The notes under the pieces were generated by a model. The model had not been told where the DNA came from, did no database searches, and saw only the letters and a program-made list of their open reading frames with translations. Shown here piece by piece: positions 1-5,245 of a stretch of 9,120 bases of DNA; positions within the stretch are counted from its first letter, which is position 1; every line of letters begins with the position of its first letter. The position numbers and the translations under genes are program-made. The DNA lies in the NCBI GenBank assembly GCA_048939725.1, contig JBHLPG010000150.1, positions 1 through 9,120 of the forward strand, written 5' to 3'. The DNA comes from Hodarchaeum sp048939725. Its GTDB lineage: Archaea > Asgardarchaeota > Heimdallarchaeia > Hodarchaeales > Hodarchaeaceae.

Positions 1-5
1 TAATT

Positions 6-290
6 ATGAAGTTCGATCGTGAGGTAGGAAAGGTGTTAAGTCAGAGTGAGGCATTTTTTACAGTCGATATGAATAGAAAAGGCGTAAAAGAAGTAATTCA
101 AAAAAATCCCTCCATTTTAATGGAAAAAATTGAAGAATTATTTGATATTCCGATAAATATGAATCCAGAAACAGATTTAAGCAGGTATTCAGTAAATTCA
201 GAAAATGAGATGGAAGTTTTTGCACTTTTTAGAGAATTAATTGAAGTCATTATTAGGGTCAAAGAAAATCCAGAAATCGCTTATCGTTGA
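6..290 (+). CDS. Hypothetical small protein (N-terminus may lie upstream)
   Basis: An ORF of 94 residues from an ATG at position 6 to a TGA. I do not recognise the family. The product is acidic and mixed helical in character, with no Cys pairs, no membrane segment and no signal peptide; it starts MKFDREVGKV and ends with a Leu/Ile/Val/Glu-rich stretch that looks like one amphipathic helix. The reading frame is not closed by a stop between the window edge and the ATG, so the true start could be further upstream. Codon use is AT-rich like the clear genes here. It is convergent with the tRNA-Leu gene, with a 64-nt gap. It is probably a real protein-coding gene because composition is sensible and nothing competes in other frames, but function is unknown. 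Confidence 0.55.
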   Translation: MKFDREVGKVLSQSEAFFTVDMNRKGVKEVIQKNPSILMEKIEELFDIPINMNPETDLSRYSVNSENEMEVFALFRELIEVIIRVKENPEIAYR

Positions 291-340
291 TGAAAACATC
301 TAAGAATTGTCCACCAAAGAGGCTAGATCATTTAAAAGTA

Positions 341-347
341 AAAAAAA
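341..347 (-). terminator. Oligo-T terminator after tRNA-Leu
   Basis: On the minus strand, a run of seven T followed by TACTTTT lies 8 nt after the discriminator base of tRNA-Leu. T-rich tracts are the usual archaeal transcription stop. There is no hairpin, so the call rests on the T run and its position. Confidence 0.6.
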
Positions 348-368
348 GTAAGAATGCGGGGGATGGGA

Positions 369-401
369 TTTTCGCCTGCTTAGTTTGAAGCTAAGCAATG
401 T
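369..401 (-). other. tRNA-Leu intron 3, T loop (59/60), 33 nt
   Basis: Textbook BHB: outer helix is the T stem GTGGG/CCCAT, central helix TTCG (407-404) pairs with CGAA (374-371), and the bulges are AAA (403-401) and AAT (370-368). The intron core is a hairpin TTGCTTAG/CTAAGCAG with loop CTTCAAA. Standard cuts give the canonical T loop TTCGAAT. Confidence 0.9.
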
Positions 402-432
402 TTCGAACCCACGTACATCTATATGACTGGAT

Positions 433-450
433 TGCTTATCAAATGGCGAT
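433..450 (-). other. tRNA-Leu intron 2, canonical 37/38, 18 nt
   Basis: The strict BHB has outer helix CTGGA/TCCAG and central helix CTTA (456-453) with TAAG (438-435). The bulges are AGA (452-450) and CAA (434-432). The internal stem is only two pairs around a 7-nt loop. It is a very short intron at the classical archaeal site. Confidence 0.88.
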
Positions 451-466
451 CTTAAGTCCAGCGCCT

Positions 467-526
467 TTGGACAGCGCATTAATGTGTGATATGCTAAGCT
501 ATCATCTAGCCCGATTAATGCCGCCT
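467..526 (-). other. tRNA-Leu intron 1, D loop (about position 21/22), 60 nt
   Basis: The intron is bounded by an 8-nt direct repeat CAAAGGCG (529-522 and 469-462). Bulges AAA/AAA (528-526 and 468-466) flank a four-step central helix GGTC/GTCC with one U-U mismatch. Inside, GCATTAAT (521-514) pairs perfectly with ATTAATGC (483-476). Cutting after the second base of each bulge restores the archaeal-type D loop ending GGTCAA plus AGGC. The splice point could shift within the repeat without changing the mature sequence. Confidence 0.8.
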
Positions 527-649
527 TTGACCTAGCTTGGCTACCCCCGCTTCTTAAAGACGGAGTCATAACGTCTTGGGGGCAAGATTTGCAGGATGAG
601 GATCAGCTTTTATCTTTTTTAAGATGTGACTATTAATTACCAAGTGGTA

Positions 650-677
650 GTGCTCCTTAAAAAATAACGTGCTCCTT
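650..677 (+). repeat. Short direct repeat GTGCTCCTT
   Basis: GTGCTCCTT occurs at 650-658 and again at 669-677, a 19-nt period, in the region between tRNA-Leu and trmJ (551-799). No gene or RNA is recognisable in the rest of that 249-nt gap. The repeat may be a regulatory site or chance. Confidence 0.35.
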
Positions 678-799
678 TGATATGACCAGAATTGTGTTTT
701 CTAAGCTGGAAGTTTATTCATCCCTCTGATTTGAATAAATTTCGTTAGAAAACGTGAAATGCTTACAAGAAAATTCCAAAGAGTCATTTTTATGCAGAG

Positions 800-1576
800 A
801 TGAGTAAAGTGATTGAAAAATTAAATTCCAATAAGTCGAAAAAGACCATAACATGGGATTTTTCATCAGTTATCTTAGTTGAACCAAGTAAACCTCAAAA
901 TCTTGGGAATATTGCCCGAGTGATGATGAATTTTGGTTTTATAAATCTTATACTAATTAATCCTGTTATTGACTTATCCGATCCAGAGATCAAGGTTATA
1001 GCTCGTCGTGCTGATATGATAATAAATCAAGCTAGGCTTTTCACGGATTTACAGGATGTAAGAGATAGTTTTGATTTTATTATTGGTACTACAGCTAGAG
1101 TAGGTGGGGATTATAATCTGAGAAGAATTACAATCCCTCCTGAACGATTATCGAAGGAGGAATTCTCCTACAATAAGCTAGCAATTGTGTTTGGAAGAGA
1201 ATCCTCAGGTTTATCCAATGAGGAAATCAGTATATGTGATTTACTCGTTACAATTCCAACTCATACCTCTTATCCAGTCATGAATATTTCTCACGCAGTT
1301 GCGATTATTCTATACTACCTTTCTCGTGAATTTCAAGGGGTTTATCAGAATTCGAAGAAGGAATCAAAGCATCGTATAGCTTCATTTAGAGAACGACAAC
1401 AGCTAGAGAATTATTTTGAAAACGTGATTACTTCTACTGGATATCGTCCTGAAAAACACCAGGTGGCATTACAAGCATTTTCGAATGTTCTTTCACGAGG
1501 ATATGTCACGGGACGCGAATTAACCACCCTGATGGGAGTAATGAAATGGATAAATCTAAAACTTCAAAATCAATAA
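800..1576 (+). CDS. trmJ: TrmJ-type tRNA 2'-O-methyltransferase (SpoU/TrmH, SPOUT fold)
   Basis: The 258-residue product belongs to the SPOUT class that transfers methyl from S-adenosylmethionine to the 2'-OH of a tRNA ribose; archaeal TrmJ acts on nucleotide 32 of the anticodon loop. All three SpoU motifs are visible: motif 1 EPSKPQNLGNIARVM at 28-42 (Asn34, Arg40), motif 2 IVFGRESSGLSNEE at 129-142, and motif 3 with PTHTSYPVMNISHAVAI at 153-169. Residues 180-258 form a charged, helical C-terminal tail typical of TrmJ. The ATG at 800 is chosen because an upstream ATG at 793 hits a stop after three codons. It lies between tRNA-Leu and tRNA-Gly, and all four tRNAs in the window have C32. TrmJ rather than another TrmH-family enzyme is inferred from motif wording and domain order; family assignment is firm, exact target less so. 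Confidence 0.92.
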   Translation: MSKVIEKLNSNKSKKTITWDFSSVILVEPSKPQNLGNIARVMMNFGFINLILINPVIDLSDPEIKVIARRADMIINQARLFTDLQDVRDSFDFIIGTTARVGGDYNLRRITIPPERLSKEEFSYNKLAIVFGRESSGLSNEEISICDLLVTIPTHTSYPVMNISHAVAIILYYLSREFQGVYQNSKKESKHRIASFRERQQLENYFENVITSTGYRPEKHQVALQAFSNVLSRGYVTGRELTTLMGVMKWINLKLQNQ

Positions 1577-1660
1577 AAAAATACAATTATTAGATTCTTC
1601 ACTAGAAACTCAATGATAAAATTAAAGAAAAGAAGGAAAACGGGGGTAACCGGCAACTCT

Positions 1661-1674
1661 TCTCCTATTGGAGA
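1661..1674 (+). other. Small hairpin downstream of trmJ
   Basis: TCTCC-TATT-GGAGA is a 5-bp stem with a 4-nt loop, about 85 nt after the trmJ stop and 56 nt before tRNA-Gly. It is followed by A-rich rather than T-rich DNA, so it is not a clear terminator. Confidence 0.3.
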
Positions 1675-1697
1675 TAAAAATTTAAGAAAAAATCTCA

Positions 1698-1712
1698 TGT
1701 AAATCATTTACA
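1698..1712. promoter_or_regulatory. Perfect palindrome in the tRNA-Gly promoter region
   Basis: TGTAAAT-C-ATTTACA is a perfect 7-bp inverted repeat around one base, 18 to 32 bp before the first tRNA-Gly base, which is where an archaeal TATA box would sit. It could serve as the TATA element or as an operator overlapping it. Function is inferred from position only. Confidence 0.45.
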
Positions 1713-1729
1713 CGAAACAATTATACCAA

Positions 1730-1802
1730 GCGCCGATAGTCCAGCCTGGTAAGACTCCTGTCTGCCACACAGGTGACCTGGGTTCAAATCCCGGTCGGCG
1801 CA
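1730..1802 (+). tRNA. tRNA-Gly (anticodon GCC), intronless
   Basis: A complete 73-nt cloverleaf. The acceptor GCGCCGA pairs with TCGGCGC and the discriminator is A at 1802. D arm GTCC/AGAC carries GG at 18-19. Anticodon stem CCTGT/ACAGG closes loop CTGCCAC, giving anticodon GCC, which reads GGC and GGT. T stem CTGGG/CCCGG closes TTCAAAT. CCA is not encoded and must be added by the CCA enzyme. It is the only one of four tRNA genes here without introns, which makes it a useful control. It points toward thiL, which is convergent. Confidence 0.97.
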
Positions 1803-1809
1803 TTTAATC

Positions 1810-1814
1810 TTTTT
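1810..1814 (+). terminator. Oligo-T terminator after tRNA-Gly
   Basis: TTTTT starts 8 nt after the tRNA-Gly end, with a second TTTTT at 1829-1833. This T-rich tract fits archaeal termination; no stem is present. Confidence 0.55.
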
Positions 1815-1858
1815 ACCTCATCAGGCTATTTTTCAATCGTAATACTCTTCTATATTCT

Positions 1859-2860
1859 TTAAGAGACCTTTTTTCGAAATGTGTCCCATCCTTTCATCTC
1901 CACAGGTGTTAAAGTTTCGTTTCGTGAAACAAAAACACCTTGAGAATCTATACATTCACCAATAACCAAGAAATGGCAATTCTCTTCTGAAAAAATTTGC
2001 TCTACTTTTTCTAAATCGGAAGATGGAACCGTGAAAATTAGTTCATATTCTTCCCCCCCAAACATAGTGATTTCTAAAATCATGTCATATGAGTCTAATG
2101 AGGATTTAAGCTCTGGATGGGTAGGAAGGTTGTATATCACAATTCCAACGTTTGAAGCCTGTGCTATCCAGTGAAGTGATGTTGCTAATCCATCAGAACT
2201 ATCTATTGCGGATGTTGCCAACTTATGTTCACTAAGTAAAACACCTTCCGTCAGTCTCGGTTGAGGTTCATAAAGCGATTTAATGCCGATTTCAAAAAGC
2301 TTATCTGAAATTGTTTCATATTTTCTAGTTTCTGGAGATAGAAGATAGTCTAATCCTATAGTAGTCAATCCAAAATATCCTGTTACACAAACTAAATCTC
2401 TTGGTTTGGCATCTCTTCTAGTCAGAATTTTTCCTCCTTTTATAGAACCTACTCCTACTCCAGTCAAGACTGTTTCAGTTGAAGATCCTAAATCGCCACC
2501 TAAATATTTCGCTCCATATCTATGGCTAGTTTTTTGGATAGCTGCAACCAAGTCTTTAAGCTCAATTTCCTTCATTGTCTTTTCTAGAACCAAAGATGAT
2601 ATAAATAAATCAGGACTGGCTCCTTTCGCAACTAGATCAGAGAAGGTTATTGCTACTAGCTTTCCTCCTATTTGTTCCCACGTTTGTTGAGGTAAGAAAT
2701 CAGAATTTCTACTCATGGTGTCAACATTCACAAGAATATACGGTTGATTACTACTATAAAGATAGGCATCTTCATTTCTCCCAATAAGGTCAGAGGAGTC
2801 AATATAGGCTTGAAGGAGATTGATGATCCTTAATTCTCCCAAATTTTCGAGGTTCTGCAT
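1859..2860 (-). CDS. thiL: Thiamine-monophosphate kinase (ThiL), PurM/AIR synthase superfamily
   Basis: ThiL phosphorylates thiamine monophosphate with ATP to give thiamine pyrophosphate, the last step of that cofactor pathway, in the cytosol. From the ATG at 2860 the product has 333 residues, normal for the family. Visible family signatures: SDLVAKGASP at 74-83, GGD at 121-123, RRDAKPRDLVCVTG at 148-161, IDSSDGLATSL at 219-229, GGEEYELIF at 268-276 and C-terminal GWDTF at 324-328. The N-terminal GDDAA metal-binding motif is altered: the corresponding stretch reads GRNEDAY at 27-33. The frame stays open to an ATG at 2941, but that start would overlap the divergent gene at 2928 and leave no promoter, so I prefer 2860. 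A related AIR-synthase-like enzyme is possible given the altered motif; I judge ThiL most likely. Confidence 0.88.
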   Translation of the reverse strand: MQNLENLGELRIINLLQAYIDSSDLIGRNEDAYLYSSNQPYILVNVDTMSRNSDFLPQQTWEQIGGKLVAITFSDLVAKGASPDLFISSLVLEKTMKEIELKDLVAAIQKTSHRYGAKYLGGDLGSSTETVLTGVGVGSIKGGKILTRRDAKPRDLVCVTGYFGLTTIGLDYLLSPETRKYETISDKLFEIGIKSLYEPQPRLTEGVLLSEHKLATSAIDSSDGLATSLHWIAQASNVGIVIYNLPTHPELKSSLDSYDMILEITMFGGEEYELIFTVPSSDLEKVEQIFSEENCHFLVIGECIDSQGVFVSRNETLTPVEMKGWDTFRKKVS

Positions 2861-2927
2861 TTGTATGTCTAGTTCTCGTTCCACTATTTTTATTTTCACT
2901 TTATGTTTAGGTCTTTCGTGAAAGTAA
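2861..2927. promoter_or_regulatory. Divergent thiL / presenilin-like intergenic region
   Basis: This 67-bp gap should hold both promoters. It is T/A-rich in the middle (2886-2908), giving TATA-like sequence on both strands. Next to the presenilin-like start lies an inverted repeat CTTTC-GT-GAAAG at 2913-2924, a possible operator. Assignments rest on position and composition only. Confidence 0.4.
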
Positions 2928-4046
2928 ATGAGTGAAAACACAACCGAAAGTCACGAAACCACTGAAGCGAAGTTACGAGCTTTTATTCAGCCAATTGTCT
3001 TCGTAATTCTTTTAGCAATCATTTTGTCATTATTCACTCTTGATTACTATGCAGCAATACAAGAAATAGATCCAAACTATACTCGTCCTGATTTTTCCCC
3101 AATTCCTGAAAATCCAGAGGATCCAGGTGGTATAGCTTTTGGAGCAATATTAAACATGATTTTTTATGTGACATTAGCTTTTATTGGTGGGTTGGTAGTT
3201 TTGATTATAATTAAGAAAGGATTTATGCAGTTCTTGGTTTATTTCTTTGCAGCTATGATGGGATTTAGCTGGTTCGTATTTGGCCTTTTCTATGGAATTG
3301 TTGTTTTATTGGGAGTTTTAAACCTCTTCTGGAGTGTCTTTCCTTCCTTACTTCAGAATTTGATTAATGATTTTTTTGAATGGAGTGTAACATTTGGTTC
3401 ACAAGAAATTTCCATAATCGAAATAATGTTTTGGCTATTTGCCATACTGTTAGGATTACTAGGAACCTTTGCATTCGGAATTCAGAGTTTTGATAAAATT
3501 TGGATTCGAAATTTGATGATGATATTTTTTGGTGCGATGATTGGCTCAATGCTAGCAATACATCTTGGTTTACTTACTACTGTCCTCATCTTAGTAGGAT
3601 TATCTGTATACGACATTTATGCTGTGTTCCGTGGTCCATTGAAAGGAATCATTGATCATGGACGTGAAACCGCGAAACAATACGAAAATAATGCGGATCT
3701 TTATAATGAGGGGGAATTTGAGAAAGTACCGTTACTACCAGCACTCCCCGTCTATTCTACTCCATTAATTAATATTGGTTTAGGTGATTTTGCGTTTTTT
3801 AGTATGCTAATCAGTGTTGCAGTTGTTATAGGCTATGAATTAACAAATCCAATTCCCTTAATCGCAGCGCTTATTGGACTCTTTGTAGGTGCGTATTATA
3901 CATTCAGATTATTAACAAAAGAACGAGCCCTTCCTGGTCTTCCCTTACCTATCTTTGGTGGATTAGGATGCTTAATTTTAAGTGTCTTAGGGAGTCTAGT
4001 CTTGGGTATCAATAGTCTAGATTCAATTGTAGCTCTTTTCTTGTAG
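2928..4046 (+). CDS. Presenilin-like intramembrane aspartyl protease (archaeal PSH family)
   Basis: A 372-residue polytopic membrane protein with about nine hydrophobic segments. Members of the presenilin/signal peptide peptidase family cut transmembrane helices of other proteins inside the membrane with two aspartates. The first is in VYDIYAVF at 227-234 (Asp229) and the second in IGLGDFAFF at 283-291 (Asp287), the GxGD signature. Near the C-terminus, LPGLPLP at 335-341 sits where the PAL motif belongs, but the middle Ala is Gly. A hydrophilic loop of about 45 residues (237-282) separates the two catalytic helices; it contains a second PALP at 271-274, in a soluble segment, which is probably not the functional motif. 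The N-terminal 18 residues are hydrophilic, followed by the first membrane segment at about 19-40. Substrates are unknown. It starts 67 bp from divergent thiL. Confidence 0.9.
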   Translation: MSENTTESHETTEAKLRAFIQPIVFVILLAIILSLFTLDYYAAIQEIDPNYTRPDFSPIPENPEDPGGIAFGAILNMIFYVTLAFIGGLVVLIIIKKGFMQFLVYFFAAMMGFSWFVFGLFYGIVVLLGVLNLFWSVFPSLLQNLINDFFEWSVTFGSQEISIIEIMFWLFAILLGLLGTFAFGIQSFDKIWIRNLMMIFFGAMIGSMLAIHLGLLTTVLILVGLSVYDIYAVFRGPLKGIIDHGRETAKQYENNADLYNEGEFEKVPLLPALPVYSTPLINIGLGDFAFFSMLISVAVVIGYELTNPIPLIAALIGLFVGAYYTFRLLTKERALPGLPLPIFGGLGCLILSVLGSLVLGINSLDSIVALFL

Positions 4047-4082
4047 CAAATTTTTCTTATAGGATAAGTGTTATTACCCAAC

Positions 4083-4403
4083 TTACATAGCAAATAGAGC
4101 TTCTCTTTCGAGTTGGATAAGGTATTCATTCACCTTTGTTTCGATATCAATACCCAACTGTCCAGCTAAGATAATGGAATTTAAAAACGTGGTTAATATT
4201 TCCTCAACTACTTTTTCATTATTTAGCAGATTAGGATCCACCATCTTTTGAAGTGAATTAACCAATCTTGGATTAAAAAAGGGTGATTTCACACTGTAAC
4301 TTCCTGTAAAGTGATTAATCAATGTCTTAACTCGATCTTGAATCTCAGATACACTCATGTAATACTGCATCGGGGTTTCACCTTGTCCGAAATTTTGCTT
4401 CAT
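4083..4403 (-). CDS. Small helical protein, possibly degenerate MazG-like
   Basis: A 106-residue ORF from a true ATG. The C-terminal half, VVEEILTTFLNSIILAGQLG at about 65-84 followed by IDIETKVNEYL, resembles the last two helices of MazG-like nucleotide pyrophosphohydrolases (pattern EELADV...ANLEGIDIEEAL). However, the EExxE metal-binding helix expected before it reads RLVNSLQKMVDP, and the later Asp is replaced by Thr, so catalytic activity would be lost if the homology is real. That relation is an inference from pattern, not a recognised hit. A TATA-like element lies at 4421-4433, about 25 bp before the ATG, arguing that the gene is expressed with little or no leader. It is convergent with the presenilin-like gene (36-nt gap). 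An internal Met at residue 12 is an alternative start. Confidence 0.62.
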   Translation of the reverse strand: MKQNFGQGETPMQYYMSVSEIQDRVKTLINHFTGSYSVKSPFFNPRLVNSLQKMVDPNLLNNEKVVEEILTTFLNSIILAGQLGIDIETKVNEYLIQLEREALFAM

Positions 4404-4420
4404 GTTTCTATTGGTTTTTT

Positions 4421-4433
4421 CTTATTTATTAAG
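4421..4433 (-). promoter_or_regulatory. TATA-like box of the small helical protein gene
   Basis: The minus strand reads CTTAATAAATAAG, centred about 25 bp upstream of the ATG at 4403, the usual archaeal TATA spacing for a leaderless or near-leaderless transcript. Confidence 0.45.
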
Positions 4434-4910
4434 ATTTTCTGGAAATAGTACAGAGATAAATAATCATTAAAGAGATCGCGATTTGAATTTATTCTTCTTT
4501 TTTGTCGTTATTTCTCATATTTTACACTCGAAATAGTGGGGGCGGGGGGTTTGTCACATAAATAACACTAGGGGATACAACAAAATCTAGCGATGATTTA
4601 TATTTTAAGCAGGTTTGTTAACTCTAAGAAGATTAAAAAAGATGGAGGTGTATTTTCGAAATAGATTTCATTGTTTTTATTTGTAAAGACGAAAAAATTC
4701 AGATTCTGAACTTCAATATAATGTTTTACATACGAGATATTTCTAATATCATCATACTCACCAGTAAAGAAGTAAGGTTCCAAACGGATGGTTATTATAT
4801 TTATAATTGTGATTTTAGATCTTTTCTATTCCTTTAATTAAGAGGATCCTGTTCTAATTAACAAGAAAGAATATAAATTTAGGTAAAATCCCTTGAAATA
4901 GTCGTATTTT

Positions 4911-4957
4911 ATCACCAAATCAGGTTATTATCCCTTGATTCTAAAATGATAGGTGAT
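4911..4957 (+). promoter_or_regulatory. Nested hairpin upstream of L40e
   Basis: ATCACC (4911-4916) pairs with GGTGAT (4952-4957). Inside it AATCAGG (4918-4924) pairs with CTTGATT (4934-4940), including one G-U, around a 9-nt loop. ATCCCTTGA at 4930-4938 also occurs at 4888-4896, so the 3' strand of the inner stem has a second copy upstream that could form a competing pairing. The element ends 53 nt before the L40e ATG. It may be a leader element or a binding site; this is inference from folding by eye. Confidence 0.4.
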
Positions 4958-5010
4958 CCAGAGAAAAAAGACTAAGATCAAAGCTATGAACTAATTAGGA
5001 ACTTAAAACA

Positions 5011-5172
5011 ATGCCAATCACTGAACCTGAGAAACGAGAAGTTGTTCGTAAGGCATTACTTGATATGATGATTTGTAGAAAGTGTTATGCACGAAATCCT
5101 CCAGGGGCAACGAAATGTCGTCGTTGTCGTTCAACGAGATTACGTCCCAAGCGAAAAGAAAGAGCAGGATAA
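5011..5172 (+). CDS. rpl40e: Ribosomal protein L40e (eL40)
   Basis: A 53-residue zinc-ribbon protein of the large ribosomal subunit, found in archaea and eukaryotes; in eukaryotes it is made as a ubiquitin fusion, while here it stands alone, as is normal for archaea. Directly visible: MPITEPEKRE start, four zinc-ligand cysteines as C22-x2-C25 and C36-x2-C39, and a very basic tail RLRPKRKERAG for rRNA contact. It is short enough to be missed by gene callers with a 60-codon cut-off, and a longer ORF in another frame from 5087 overlaps it and is misleading. The rtcA gene follows 73 nt downstream on the same strand. Confidence 0.95.
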   Translation: MPITEPEKREVVRKALLDMMICRKCYARNPPGATKCRRCRSTRLRPKRKERAG

Positions 5173-5234
5173 AAAAAATAAGATTAAATTCATTTCCTTC
5201 CTCATTTCTCAACTTAAGCTACTCTATTTTACAT

Positions 5235-5240
5235 GGGGTG
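5235..5240 (+). promoter_or_regulatory. Ribosome binding site that fixes the rtcA start
   Basis: GGGGTG sits 5 nt before TTG at 5246, matching the archaeal anti-Shine-Dalgarno end. It supports TTG rather than an ATG at 5087 inside L40e. Confidence 0.6.
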
Positions 5241-5245
5241 TATAT

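Larger units (their letters stand above)
355..550 (-). tRNA. tRNA-Leu (anticodon UAA), interrupted by three introns
   Basis: The minus strand reads a 196-nt gene. Seen directly: acceptor GCGGGGG (550-544) pairs with CCCCCGC (362-356), discriminator A at 355; D-arm starts TAGCCAAGC as in archaeal leucine tRNAs; anticodon stem CTGGA (461-457) pairs with TCCAG (431-427) around a loop with TAA at 454-452; a 14-nt variable arm follows, as expected for a class II tRNA; T stem GTGGG (412-408) pairs with CCCAT (367-363). Extra DNA sits in the D loop (60 nt), after position 37 (18 nt) and in the T loop (33 nt). Removing all three at BHB cut points leaves an 85-nt tRNA with T loop TTCGAAT and a D loop of normal size. 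CCA is not encoded. An ORF that crosses this locus is spurious. Exact splice points are inferred from BHB folding. Confidence 0.94.
4404..5010. other. 607-bp gene-poor region with a G tract and a structured element
   Basis: No convincing gene is seen here. A minus-strand ORF (4598-4783) needs a TTG start with no ribosome site and is poor in coding character. The region holds an isolated tract GGGGGCGGGGGG at 4538-4549 in otherwise A/T-rich DNA, a palindrome TTCAGATTCTGAA at 4698-4710, a GGAGGTG ribosome-site-like string at 4644-4650 with no sensible start after it, and a foldable element at 4911-4957 before the L40e gene. It could contain an uncharacterised RNA, but no known RNA class is recognisable. 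Confidence 0.5.

Noticed and set aside
300..569. Minus-strand ORF of 89 residues
   Set aside because: It runs straight through the tRNA-Leu gene and its introns; the peptide has no coding character beyond that.
4699..4755. Possible C/D box guide RNA on the minus strand (ATGATGA at 4755-4749, CTGA at 4702-4699)
   Set aside because: A C-like and a D-like box are spaced plausibly, but no terminal stem, no clear C'/D' boxes and no evident guide target are seen; short motifs arise easily by chance.
4598..4783. Minus-strand ORF of 61 residues
   Set aside because: It needs a TTG start with no ribosome site and lies in low-complexity AT-rich DNA; I cannot support it as a gene.
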